From NCBI GenBank assembly GCA_947456505.1, contig CANGTC010000003.1:19170-83169 (forward strand): 64,000 nucleotides of DNA, given 5' to 3'. A program made the position numbers and the translations under genes. The notes beneath the pieces are model-generated. The model was not told the origin of the DNA. It saw nothing but the letters and a program-made list of their open reading frames with translations, and did not search any database. Positions 38,168-47,291 of this stretch are shown here, piece by piece. Within the stretch, counting starts at the first letter, position 1. Each line of letters starts with the position of its first letter. Source of the DNA: Beijerinckiaceae bacterium. GTDB taxonomy: Bacteria; Pseudomonadota; Alphaproteobacteria; Rhizobiales; Beijerinckiaceae.

Positions 38168-39205
38168 GTGCGCCAACATTCCATTCGCATTTTCATGGCA
38201 GCCTGCTTCGGACTGCTTTCCTGCGTCGCCGCGCAAGCCGCTGACAAGGTCAATGTGGCCGTGTTGAACGCAGCAGGCGACGTCGGCCTGTTCATCGCCC
38301 AGGAGCGCGGCTATTTCCGCGACGAGGGCCTTGACGTCGATCTCACCCATATCGACTCCGCCGTGAAGATGATGCCGCTGCTTGGCACGGGCGATCTCGA
38401 CGTGGGCGGCGGCGCCACCTCCGCCAGCCTCTACAACGCCGCCGAACGGAAGATCGATGTGCGGGTGGTGGCCTCGCGCGCCCGCACCGCGCCAGGCTAT
38501 GGCTATCAGGGCATGGTGATCCGCAAGGACCTTGTCGATAGCGGCCGCTACAAGGGCTACGCGGATCTCAAAGGCCTCAAATTCGCCTTCGCCTCGCCGG
38601 GCTCGACGCCCTTTTCGTCCCTCAACGAGGCGCTGAAAAAGGCTAATCTGAAAATGTCGGATATGTCGGTGACCTATCTGAACTTCGCGGCTCAGGTTGC
38701 GGCTCTGCAGAATGGCGCCATCGACGGCACGATCATGATCGAGCCCTATCTGAGCCAGGTCACAGGTTCAGGCGCCGCAGTGAATGTGACGATGACGGAG
38801 GCCTACTATCCCGCCGCGGAAGTCTCCCTGCTGCTTTATGGCGACAAATTCATGAAGGAGCGCCCGCAGGTCGCCACGCGCTTCATGAAGGCCTTCCTGC
38901 GCGGCGCGCGCGACCTCAAGGACGCCATCGATCAGGGCCGTTGGAAGACCGGGCCGATAGCCGATGACGTGATCCGCATCTTCGCCAAGGCGGTGAATAT
39001 TCCTGAGGCCGTGATCCGCGCCATGACCCCCCAATTCGCCGACGCGGATGGGGAGATCAATATGGAGAGCCTGCGCATGGATCTCGCATGGTTCAAGGAA
39101 AGCGGCGACGTCACCAGCAAGACCATCACCGCCGACATGATCGTGGATCCCACTTTCGCCAAGGCTGCTGCGAAGGAATTGGGACCCTACAAGCCCGCGA
39201 AATAG
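38168..39205 (+). CDS. ABC transporter substrate-binding protein (NMT1/SsuA-like)
   Basis: GGGAGGAG SD before GTG 38168; signal peptide; DKVNVAVLNAAGDVGLFIAQERGYFRDEGLDVDLTHIDSAVKMMPLLGTGDLDVGGGATSASLYNA. Confidence 0.88.
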   Translation: MRQHSIRIFMAACFGLLSCVAAQAADKVNVAVLNAAGDVGLFIAQERGYFRDEGLDVDLTHIDSAVKMMPLLGTGDLDVGGGATSASLYNAAERKIDVRVVASRARTAPGYGYQGMVIRKDLVDSGRYKGYADLKGLKFAFASPGSTPFSSLNEALKKANLKMSDMSVTYLNFAAQVAALQNGAIDGTIMIEPYLSQVTGSGAAVNVTMTEAYYPAAEVSLLLYGDKFMKERPQVATRFMKAFLRGARDLKDAIDQGRWKTGPIADDVIRIFAKAVNIPEAVIRAMTPQFADADGEINMESLRMDLAWFKESGDVTSKTITADMIVDPTFAKAAAKELGPYKPAK

Positions 39206-39224
39206 AGGGGCGGGCGGAGGCGCT

Positions 39225-39557
39225 CTACTCCCCCACATGCACCGCCAGCCAAACGCTTGGCGTTCTTACATCCGTAGCCTCAACCCTGTGGCGACGATGG
39301 GGAGCGATGGTGATCCAGTCGCCGGGGCGCAGGGTCCGAGGCTCGGCTTCGTCCTCAAACCGAAGGATGGCGGAGCCGCTCAACAAGACGACCCATTCCG
39401 TTTGCGGCTGATCATACCAATGGTCTGGCGCGCTCGCCTGCCCCGTCGAGACGATCCTCTCGACGCGCAGTCCCGGGCGCATCAGCAGCGCATCGATACG
39501 CTCCTCCGCCGCCCCAACCTCGAAACCCTCGAAGAGATTGCCAAGATCGCTCACCAC
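39225..39557 (-). CDS. Cupin domain protein
   Basis: DHWYDQPQTEWVVLLSGSAILRFEDEAEPRTLRPGDWITIAPHRRHRVEAT. Confidence 0.85.
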   Translation of the reverse strand: MVSDLGNLFEGFEVGAAEERIDALLMRPGLRVERIVSTGQASAPDHWYDQPQTEWVVLLSGSAILRFEDEAEPRTLRPGDWITIAPHRRHRVEATDVRTPSVWLAVHVGE

Positions 39558-40306
39558 AGGCCCCGCCCCGCCAATCCGCCGGGATCACGCACGAGATTAT
39601 GGAGCGGCGGCAGGCCGTCGCCGCCACGTGTAGTCTTCGCATAGCCCGCGGGCGCGCCCAGCACCAGAACGCGGGCGCCGGGTTCCACGCGTTCATAGAG
39701 ATCCATGACGTCCTGATTGATCATGCGAATGCAGCCTGACGAAGCGTTCGTGCCGATGGTCCATGGCTCCACCGTACCATGGATGCGGAACAGGGTGTCA
39801 CGATTGTCCTGCCAGAGATAGAGCGCCCGCGCCCCCAGCGGATTGCCCGATCCGCCGGGCATGCCCAGCCCGCTGCGCAACTTGCGCATGGCGCGGGCCA
39901 GATGAGGCTGTCGCTCCAGCATTTCCTTGGGCGGATACCAGTCAGGCCAGGCCTGTTTGGAATTGACCCTGGCCTCCCCCGACCAGGCGAAGCCCGACCG
40001 GCCGACGCCAACCCCGTAGCGCATGGCCTTGCCGCCCGGGAGGACCAGATAGAGAAAATGCCTGGCGGGGTCGACCACGATGGCGCCTGCAGCCTCACGC
40101 GTGGGATCGTCGACCTCGCGACGGAGGAATTCGGGCCTGACCCGCGACAGTTCGATGGCGGGGACCGGAAAGGGCTCGGTGGCGATGCTGCGATAGGGGC
40201 TGGTCAGGGTCGAATCGAGCGGAGCGGCGCTGGTGGTCCGATTCGCCATGAGACAGGCTGCGGAAGCGAGCGTGAAATTGCGGCGCGAAAGTTTCGAGAG
40301 GGTCAT
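39551..40306 (-). CDS. L,D-transpeptidase (YkuD domain)
   Basis: Tat-like leader SRRNFTLASAA; FRIHGTVEPWTIGTNASSGCIRMINQDVMDLYERV (HGT...SSGCIRM catalytic motif). Confidence 0.93.
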   Translation of the reverse strand: MTLSKLSRRNFTLASAACLMANRTTSAAPLDSTLTSPYRSIATEPFPVPAIELSRVRPEFLRREVDDPTREAAGAIVVDPARHFLYLVLPGGKAMRYGVGVGRSGFAWSGEARVNSKQAWPDWYPPKEMLERQPHLARAMRKLRSGLGMPGGSGNPLGARALYLWQDNRDTLFRIHGTVEPWTIGTNASSGCIRMINQDVMDLYERVEPGARVLVLGAPAGYAKTTRGGDGLPPLHNLVRDPGGLAGRGLW

Positions 40307-40357
40307 GCCATCCTCCGTCAGACCACGCCTCAACGGCCAAGCTCGCAAATCGTTCCG

Positions 40358-41221
40358 TCAGCTCCGCAAGACCATGCAATTTCCTCCGGCCTCTCGAATG
40401 CGCGCACAGACAGTCTCGGCTTCCTGACGGGTCTGCGCGGGCGCGCGCACCCGGTAAAAGGGACGGCTCCCCCGGCTGCGCAAAAGCGTCCCAATGATCA
40501 TGGGGCGTAGATCGCCCAGAAGCTTCGCGTAGGAGCGAGATGCTCTCGCGAAGGAACGTAGCGCCAAAGTCTTGGAAAAATTGGCCGCAAGCTGAACACC
40601 CCAGGGCGCCAGCAGGGCGAGCGAGGGCTCCGCTTCGGCCTCCGCGATCTGAGGCTCGCCCGCCCTGCCCCTCCGTAACGCGGCGGTCAATTGCAGGCAG
40701 GGCGCGCCATTGGCCGTCTCGGTTGCGGTCGTGTCCTCAGCGCCCCGGGCGGCCCAGTCCTCAGCGGGCCGACCTGTGATGGCGATCACATAGCGGCGTG
40801 TCTCATCCGGCAGGCCGCGCGTCCCCGCCATCCAGGCCTGCACGCGGCCGACGCCCGCATTGTAAGCGGCGGAAGCCAGGCCTAAATTTCCGAATTATTT
40901 CCGCAGATCAGCTAGATAGCTGGCGGCGTGGGGTATCGCCTGCTCGGGATCAAAAGGATCCGCCAGCCCCCGCTCAGAAGCGGTGCCCGGCATGAACTGG
41001 GCGAGGCCCCGGGCGCCCCTGGGGCTGACCGCGCTGTTGCGAAACCCGCTCTCGCGCCAGATAAGGCGGGCGAAAAGCTCGACCGGAAGACGGCGCTCTT
41101 TGGCTGAGGCCTCGATCAGACGGCAAACAGCCTCGTCCAGGCTCTCCGTTGGCGCGGCAAGCACAGGCAAACCGAGTACGGGGAGGAGCAAGAGATAGAG
41201 GCAGGGCCAGACCAGACGCAT
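40358..41221 (-). pseudogene. Lytic transglycosylase (SLT domain) interrupted by an in-frame TAA stop
   Basis: Frame reads ...LFARLIWRESGFRNSAVSPRGARGLAQFMPGTASERGLADPFDPEQAIPHAASYLADLRK[TAA at complement 40895-40897]FGNLGLASAAYNAGVGRVQAWMAGTRGLPDETRRYVIAITGRPAEDW...; both halves in the same frame, together one SLT domain. Confidence 0.85.
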
Positions 41222-41281
41222 AGGGCCCAGATAGGGTGCGGCGGAGCGGTGGCGACAGGGCCGCCGCTCGACCCATTCGAA

Positions 41282-42268
41282 TTATTGCGGCTCAATGCCA
41301 GCAAGAGCTACAAGCCGCTCCCACTTGGGAAGCTCCGCCTTGAGGCGCGCATCCGCCTCCGGGCCAGTGTCGTCGTTGACGATGGAGCCAACGGTCTCGA
41401 GGAAGGCCGCTGTCTTGGGGTCCCTGTTGATTTCATGCAGCCAGCCTTCCAGCTGATCGACAATGGCTTTTGGGGTCTTGACCGGCACATAAAGCGCCCA
41501 CCAGGGGCTGAAATCGAATTCCTTCAGCCCGGTCTCCACAAGGGTGGGCACGCCGGGGAAGCTCGGCGAACGGGAGGTCGTGGTCACCGCCAAGGCCTTG
41601 AGCTGGCCCTGCCGCACCTGACCTGCGGCGAAGGTGCCGTCGATGATCATGAAATCGAGCGTGCTGTCGAGAATGTCCTTCATGGCGTCGGTGGCGCTTT
41701 TGTAGGAGACCGCCTTGGCCTGCACACCCGCCAACTGCTTGAAAAGCTCGCTGGAAAGCTGCGCCGTCTGGTTGGTGTAGCCATGCAGGTTGTTGGGCTT
41801 CGACTTTAACTTGGCGACCAGATCCGCAATGGAGTTGACGGGCGAATTGGGCGCCACCACGACGACAAAGGCGATCTGGGCATAGGAGCCGACAGCCTTG
41901 AAATCCTTCAGGGTGTCAAAAGCCAGATCCTTGAACAGGTAGCGACTGCCCGCCATGTTCGAGTTGGCGGTCATGAGGATATTGTAACCGTCCGGCTCGG
42001 CGCGGGCGATGAAGCGCAGGGCGATGTTGCCGGTTGCGCCTGGACGATTTTCAACGATGAATGGCTGCCTGGCCTTTTCTTCAAGGGCGCGGGCGAAATA
42101 GCGACACAGAATGTCCGCGCCGCTGCCCGCCGGGAAGCCAATGGACACATGCACCGGGCGCGAGGGATAGACGTCGGCCGCGCTGGCGACGGCGAATGGG
42201 ACTGTGGAGGCCATCAAGGACGCGCCGCCCGCAAGCGCCCTGCGGCGCGTGAAACCTGAACTCATCAT
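41282..42268 (-). CDS. Bug/TctC family tripartite tricarboxylate transporter substrate-binding protein
   Basis: Tat-like FTRRRALAGGASLMA; YPSRPVHVSIGFPAGSGADILCRYFARALEEKARQPFIVENRPGATGNIALRFIA. Confidence 0.92.
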   Translation of the reverse strand: MMSSGFTRRRALAGGASLMASTVPFAVASAADVYPSRPVHVSIGFPAGSGADILCRYFARALEEKARQPFIVENRPGATGNIALRFIARAEPDGYNILMTANSNMAGSRYLFKDLAFDTLKDFKAVGSYAQIAFVVVVAPNSPVNSIADLVAKLKSKPNNLHGYTNQTAQLSSELFKQLAGVQAKAVSYKSATDAMKDILDSTLDFMIIDGTFAAGQVRQGQLKALAVTTTSRSPSFPGVPTLVETGLKEFDFSPWWALYVPVKTPKAIVDQLEGWLHEINRDPKTAAFLETVGSIVNDDTGPEADARLKAELPKWERLVALAGIEPQ

Positions 42269-42448
42269 CTTACTCCCAAGTCATTGACGTGGCGGTGAAT
42301 CAGCAACTGGCGCCTCTCTATCACATTGCAAGCGGCGATGAGGAGCCATTGCGCCCGCGCAGAAAAGCCAAAAGAGACGACAACCTTGGCCGGGATCCAG
42401 CGTTACCATTGGCGCCACCCTGTTCGTGGCGTGAAAACGGAGACGCAC

Positions 42449-42766
42449 ATGCCCTATCGCAAACGCATTCTCACCCTGGCCGCTGCGGCCACTATGGCGC
42501 TGGCCGCCCTTCCTGTACAGCAGGCGTCGGCCACGACGACCGTTTATGCGCCCTCGCCCGGCGGCGCTGCTCCCTGGCCCGTCTGGATCCTGGGCGGCGG
42601 CGTTCTGAGCGTCATGGTGCGCGCCGCCTATGTCTATCGCACGGAATGTCGGGAGTTGACCTCAGCGGAAGCCTTCGGCGGCGCCGTTGGCCCCTGGCCG
42701 CTCTATCACCAGGCCAGCAACCAATGCGGCGCTTCCGCCCGCGCTCCGGTGGTGGGCCGCTACTGA
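42449..42766 (+). CDS. Hypothetical secreted/membrane protein
   Basis: MPYRKRILTLAAAATMALAALPVQQASATTTVYAPSPGGAAPWPVWILGGGVLSVMVRAAYVYRTECRELTSAEAF; signal peptide plus one TM. Confidence 0.65.
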   Translation: MPYRKRILTLAAAATMALAALPVQQASATTTVYAPSPGGAAPWPVWILGGGVLSVMVRAAYVYRTECRELTSAEAFGGAVGPWPLYHQASNQCGASARAPVVGRY

Positions 42767-42960
42767 CCACCAGGACCAGCACGCCAAAGGCCGGGCCGGG
42801 CGCCCGGCCGCTTGCATTGCATTCAGGTTGCGGCGCAGATCTAACGACAAATGGAAAGGCCCGCCTCCTTGGCGAGAGTGATGCGCGCGTCCAGACGGCT
42901 TCGGCCTGCTGGTTTGCGGCGGATCAAGGACCGCCGCCGTCATGATCGCCAAAATTCCTT

Positions 42961-43335
42961 ATGGAGATCGCCATGCGACGCCCCTCAATCATCATTCTGT
43001 CGAGCTTCATCGTCACCCTCGTGGTCTGGGGCGCAATCATCGCGGTGACGCCCGAGGGCGTGAGCAAGCGCGGGTCGATGATCGGATATATGGGTTGGGA
43101 CGGCGGCTTCCCCTGGCTTCGGGCGCGGCTCAAGGGACCGCTCGAAGAGGCCGACGTACGCCGCATGATGGAGGCCTGGCTGACCCAGGAGCGCAATCCC
43201 CGGCTCAAGCTCGGCGCCATTACGGCCAAGGATGAAAATATCTTTCAGGCCGACATCGTCACGAAGGACAATTCGCTGGTGCAGCGGTTTGATGTGGATC
43301 GCCGCACCGGCGCCGTGCAAGCCGTGGAGGACTGA
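42961..43335 (+). CDS. Hypothetical protein with N-terminal TM helix
   Basis: MEIAMRRPSIIILSSFIVTLVVWGAIIAVTPEG...; tightly followed by the SHOCT gene. Confidence 0.7.
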   Translation: MEIAMRRPSIIILSSFIVTLVVWGAIIAVTPEGVSKRGSMIGYMGWDGGFPWLRARLKGPLEEADVRRMMEAWLTQERNPRLKLGAITAKDENIFQADIVTKDNSLVQRFDVDRRTGAVQAVED

Positions 43336-43337
43336 CC

Positions 43338-43616
43338 ATGATGTGGGACGGACACTGGCGCGAAATGATGGGGGGATGGGGCTTCTTCCCATGGGGCGGG
43401 CTGCATATGCTGTTTTCCCTGGCGGCTCTGGCTCTGCTTATCGCCTTCATCGTCTCCCTCTTCACCCACAGGCCCGGCGGGCCGCACCACCACCCGCCGC
43501 AACCACCGGGCGACCAGCGCACCGGCATGGGCCTCGCCATTCTGGAAGAGCGCTATGTGCGTGGCGAAATCGACCGCGAAGAGTTCATGCTGAAAAAACG
43601 CGATCTCATGGGGTGA
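43338..43616 (+). CDS. SHOCT domain-containing membrane protein
   Basis: TM helix plus C-terminal LAILEERYVRGEIDREEFMLKKRDL (SHOCT). Confidence 0.85.
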   Translation: MMWDGHWREMMGGWGFFPWGGLHMLFSLAALALLIAFIVSLFTHRPGGPHHHPPQPPGDQRTGMGLAILEERYVRGEIDREEFMLKKRDLMG

Positions 43617-43680
43617 CCCCGTTGACATGACCGAAGCGAATGCTATGGTCACGTCATACTCGACATCGCAGAGATTGACG

Positions 43681-43702
43681 CCGGACGCTGATAGCGCTCC
43701 GG
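43681..43702 (+). terminator. Possible terminator hairpin after SHOCT gene
   Basis: CCGGACGCT-GAT-AGCGCTCCGG (one bulge) followed by GATTTTG. Confidence 0.4.
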
Positions 43703-43741
43703 GATTTTGCGTTGGTTCGAGCATTGAAAGGAGCTGACATT

Positions 43742-44293
43742 ATGAACGACATCATTCGCATCATGCAGGCGGCCGATCAGGCGGCGCGTTGGCACAAGAG
43801 CCAGAAGCGCAAGGGCGAAGCAGCCGAGCCCTATATGAACCACCTTCTCGAAGTGGCGGCGCTTGTGGCGCAGGCCAGCGACGGCGACGCCACCTGCATC
43901 ATCGCCGCCCTCATGCATGACGCGGTCGAAGATCAGGGCATAAAATTCGACGAGATCCGCGCCCTCTATGGCGACGAGGTCACCGCCATCGTCGCTGAAG
44001 TCACCGACGACAAGTCCCTGCCGAAGGCGATGCGCAAGGAGCTGCAGGTGAGCCATGCGCCGCATAAGAGCAGCGCCGCCTGCATCCTGAAACTTGCCGA
44101 CAAGACCAGCAATGTGCGCGCAGTCGTCGAGACCCCGCCCACCCACTGGGAGCTGGAGCGCAAGCAGGCCTATGTCGCATGGGCAAGGGCGGTGGTTGAA
44201 GGCTTGCCCTACAAGCCCGCAGGCCTGCTGTCGCAATTCACCGAAGCGACCGCCGCAGCCGACGCCGCTTTCGGGAGACTTGCCTCAGCTTGA
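43742..44293 (+). CDS. HD domain protein, MESH1/SpoT-hydrolase-like
   Basis: KRKGEAAEPYMNHLLEVAALVAQ...IIAALMHDAVEDQGIKFDEIRALYGDEVTAIVAEVTDDK...ILKLADKTSNVRAVVE; HD and ED motifs, no synthetase domain. Confidence 0.85.
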   Translation: MNDIIRIMQAADQAARWHKSQKRKGEAAEPYMNHLLEVAALVAQASDGDATCIIAALMHDAVEDQGIKFDEIRALYGDEVTAIVAEVTDDKSLPKAMRKELQVSHAPHKSSAACILKLADKTSNVRAVVETPPTHWELERKQAYVAWARAVVEGLPYKPAGLLSQFTEATAAADAAFGRLASA

Positions 44294-44341
44294 ACAACAA
44301 ACGGCGGACGCCACAAATGACGTCCGCAGCGTGACGCACCC

Positions 44342-44830
44342 TTACGAGCGCGCGAGCAAAGCCTCGATATCGCCCTTGAGGCTGGCGGGCGTCGTGGTGG
44401 GGGCGTAGCGCTCGACCACCCTGCCCTCCTGATCGACGAGGAACTTGCTGAAATTCCACTTGATGGCCTCAATGCCCAGCAAGCCCGACTTCTCGCTCTT
44501 GAGAAATTCATAGAGCGGATGGGCGCCCGCCCCATTCACGTCGATCTTGGCGAACATGGGGAAGGTGACGTTGTAGCTAAGGGAGCAGAACTTCTGGATC
44601 TCCTCCGCGTCTCCGGGCTCCTGCTGGCCGAACTGGTTGCAGGGAAAACCCAGCACAGCAAAGCCGCGCGGCGATAACTCCTCGTGGAGTTTCTCGAGCC
44701 CCGCATACTGCGGTGTGAACCCGCATTTGCTGGCGGTGTTGACGATAAGCAAAACCTTCCCGCGAAAATTCGACAGGGGCACGTCCTCGCCCGAGAGGGC
44801 CTTGGCCGTAAAATCATGGACTGTGGTCAT
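44342..44830 (-). CDS. Glutathione peroxidase (Cys-type)
   Basis: KVLLIVNTASKCGFTPQYAGLEKLHEELSPRGFAVLGFPCNQFGQQEPG...KWNFSKFLVDQEGRVVERY. Confidence 0.96.
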   Translation of the reverse strand: MTTVHDFTAKALSGEDVPLSNFRGKVLLIVNTASKCGFTPQYAGLEKLHEELSPRGFAVLGFPCNQFGQQEPGDAEEIQKFCSLSYNVTFPMFAKIDVNGAGAHPLYEFLKSEKSGLLGIEAIKWNFSKFLVDQEGRVVERYAPTTTPASLKGDIEALLARS

Positions 44831-44908
44831 GGCGGGCTCCTGTTGGCGAATGGTCAGCGACAATTCTACTCGCTCATGAATTGAGCGTAAAATTGGGTTT
44901 GGCGCGTC

Positions 44909-45901
44909 CTATTCCTCCATCTTCAGCCCCGCCGCATCCACGGCTTCACGATAGAGCGGGCGCTCCTTTTCGATGATCTGCGCGAAGGCTTCTGGCGTTG
45001 ATCCCACGGGCTTGATGCCGATCGCATTGAGCTTCTCAGCCAGCACGGGATCGGCGGCGGCCTCAGCGGTCTCCTTGACGAGTTTGTTGACGATCTCGGA
45101 GGGAATGCCCACGGGACCAATCAGGCCATTCCACGACGAAGTCGTGAAGCCCGGAAAGATCGAGGACACCGTCGGCACATTCGGCGCCTGCGGCAGCGCC
45201 TCAAGCGTCGAAACGCCCAGGAGCTTGATGCGATCCGTGCTCACGAATTGCAGCAGTTCGGAAGCATTGCCGAAATAAAGATCCGTCTCCCCCGCCACAA
45301 GCGCCGCAATGGCGGGCCCGCCGCCCTTGTAGGGCACGGTCACCACATCGATGCTGGCGCGTTTGGCGAAAAGCGCCGCCGAAAGATGGCCGATGGACCC
45401 ATTGCCTGCGGAGGCTACATCGAGCTTGCCGGGATGCGCCTTCGCATAGGCGATCAGCTCGGCCATCGTGTTGAAGGGAGCCTCCTTCTTCGCGCCAAGA
45501 ATGAAGGCGCCCGCGCCGAAGATGCTGATGGGAACAAGATCCTTCACCGGATCATAGTTCACCTTCACCAGCATGGGCAGAATGATGTTCTGGCCAGCGG
45601 AGGCGAACAGCAGCGTATAGCCATCGGGCTTGGCGCGGGCCACCTGCCCTGTGGCGACAATGCCGCCGCCTGCGGGCCTGTTGTCGATGACGAAACCCTG
45701 CCCGAACTTCCGTTGCAGCCGCTCGGCCAGCAAACGCGCCATGGTGTCCGTGTTGCCGCCCGCCGGGAATGGCACGATGATCGTCACGGGACGCTCGGGC
45801 CAGGTCTGGGCCTGCGCGCCAGCGCCAAGCCCCAGCGCCAGGAGGCCAGCAAGGCCAAGCGCGCCAAGCATGCGCCGTGAGGGGAACAGAGCCTTCGTCA
45901 T
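44909..45901 (-). CDS. Bug/TctC family tripartite tricarboxylate transporter substrate-binding protein
   Basis: TWPERPVTIIVPFPAGGNTDTMARLLAERLQRKFGQGFVIDNRPAGGGIVATGQVA. Confidence 0.93.
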   Translation of the reverse strand: MTKALFPSRRMLGALGLAGLLALGLGAGAQAQTWPERPVTIIVPFPAGGNTDTMARLLAERLQRKFGQGFVIDNRPAGGGIVATGQVARAKPDGYTLLFASAGQNIILPMLVKVNYDPVKDLVPISIFGAGAFILGAKKEAPFNTMAELIAYAKAHPGKLDVASAGNGSIGHLSAALFAKRASIDVVTVPYKGGGPAIAALVAGETDLYFGNASELLQFVSTDRIKLLGVSTLEALPQAPNVPTVSSIFPGFTTSSWNGLIGPVGIPSEIVNKLVKETAEAAADPVLAEKLNAIGIKPVGSTPEAFAQIIEKERPLYREAVDAAGLKMEE

Positions 45902-45935
45902 TCGTTATGCCTCCATGACAGGAAGAAAATGAAAC

Positions 45936-46232
45936 TCAAGCGGGATCGAAACCTTCGACAAGCAGGAACTCACCCTGCGACACGCCCACACGATGCTGCC
46001 GCGCAGCCTGATATTCATGCGAATAGAAATAGGCGCGAGCCTGATCGTAGCTGTCGAATTCGATCACCACATTGCGCGGCCGCGCCTCGCCTTCGAGCGC
46101 CTCATAACGCCCGCCGCGCACCAGCACGCGAGCGCCATATTTTTGCATCGCAGCGCCAGATCCCTTGGCGTATTCCGCATAGCGCTCGGCGTCCTCGACC
46201 GTGACCCGCGCAATGATGTAACCCTTGGCCAT
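45936..46232 (-). CDS. DUF1330 domain-containing protein
   Basis: MAKGYIIARVTVEDAERYAEYAKGSGAAMQKYGARVLVRGGRYEALEGEARPRNVVIEFDSYDQARAYFYSHEYQAA. Confidence 0.93.
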   Translation of the reverse strand: MAKGYIIARVTVEDAERYAEYAKGSGAAMQKYGARVLVRGGRYEALEGEARPRNVVIEFDSYDQARAYFYSHEYQAARQHRVGVSQGEFLLVEGFDPA

Positions 46233-46409
46233 CTGATCTCTCCATCATAAACCCGCGCAAGCGATCACAAGTGGCGTTTGATTTCAACTGGGCTCGCGCA
46301 GGCGTGAAGTCAGCTGTTTTTTTCAAAGCAAGCGATGTGCCACGCCGACCGCTTTCCCCCACGCCAACTTTGGGGCAAGCTGAGGCTCTGACTCCAGGGG
46401 CAGGTCTTC

Positions 46410-47276
46410 ATGAACACCATTCTCGTCACAGGCGCCTCAGGCCGTACAGGCCGCAGGGCGATTTCGCAACTCATCGCCCGCAACCAACAGGTGCGCGCCT
46501 TCGTGCGGCGGCCGGAAGCGGCGCGCGAGCTGCTGGACATGGGCGTGGCTGACTGCGTGATGGGCGACCTTGAGCAGGAGAGCGATCTACGACGGGCGCT
46601 CAGAGATGTGGGCAGCGTGCTGCATATCTGCCCGCCCATGCATCCCGCCGAAGACAAGATTGCAGAGCGCATGATTCGTCTTAGCGAGGCCCAGGGCGTC
46701 GAGCGTTTCGTGCTCTATTCGGTGCTGCATCCGCTTGTGGATGTGCCCCACCACCGCCGCAAACTGGACGCGGAACATGCTCTGCTCAACTCGAGCCTTG
46801 CCTATACGATCCTGCAGCCCTGCCGCTACATGCAGCATCTGAACGCCATCTGGGCGCAGGTGCGCGATCACGGCCTGCATCCCATGCCCTTCGACAGCAA
46901 AGCTCGGTTCAGCCTTGTCGACTTGCACGATCTGGCGGAAGCGAGCGCGAAAGTTCTGGTCGAACCGGGCCACGATTACGCGACCTATCAACTCGCAGGC
47001 CCCGAGCGGCTTTCGATGGAGGACTGCGCGGCAATCCTGAGCGGCGTGCTGGGCCGGGACGTCAAAGCCGTCGCGCGCAGCGATGACGAATTCAGGCGCG
47101 GCGCACAAGCCGCTGGCATGCCCGCCGAGCGCATCGAAGGCATGGCCGTGATGAACGCCCACTACACCGCGCATGGGCTCAGCGGAAACCCGAACGCCAT
47201 GCGCTGGCTGCTGGGCCGCGAGCCAACGCATTTCGCCGAGTTCGTGAAACGCGAGTTGATGGGCGAGGCGATTTAG
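46410..47276 (+). CDS. NmrA/SDR-like NAD(P)-binding family protein
   Basis: MNTILVTGASGRTGRRAISQLIARNQQVRAFVRRPEAARELLDMGVADCVMGDLEQESDLRRAL. Confidence 0.9.
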   Translation: MNTILVTGASGRTGRRAISQLIARNQQVRAFVRRPEAARELLDMGVADCVMGDLEQESDLRRALRDVGSVLHICPPMHPAEDKIAERMIRLSEAQGVERFVLYSVLHPLVDVPHHRRKLDAEHALLNSSLAYTILQPCRYMQHLNAIWAQVRDHGLHPMPFDSKARFSLVDLHDLAEASAKVLVEPGHDYATYQLAGPERLSMEDCAAILSGVLGRDVKAVARSDDEFRRGAQAAGMPAERIEGMAVMNAHYTAHGLSGNPNAMRWLLGREPTHFAEFVKRELMGEAI

Positions 47277-47291
47277 CCTCGCCCCTGCAAC

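Noticed and set aside
42794-42809. GC palindrome GGCCGGGCGCCCGGCC after the hypothetical at 42449-42766
   Set aside because: Strong stem but no T-tract; could be a terminator remnant or chance in GC-rich DNA.
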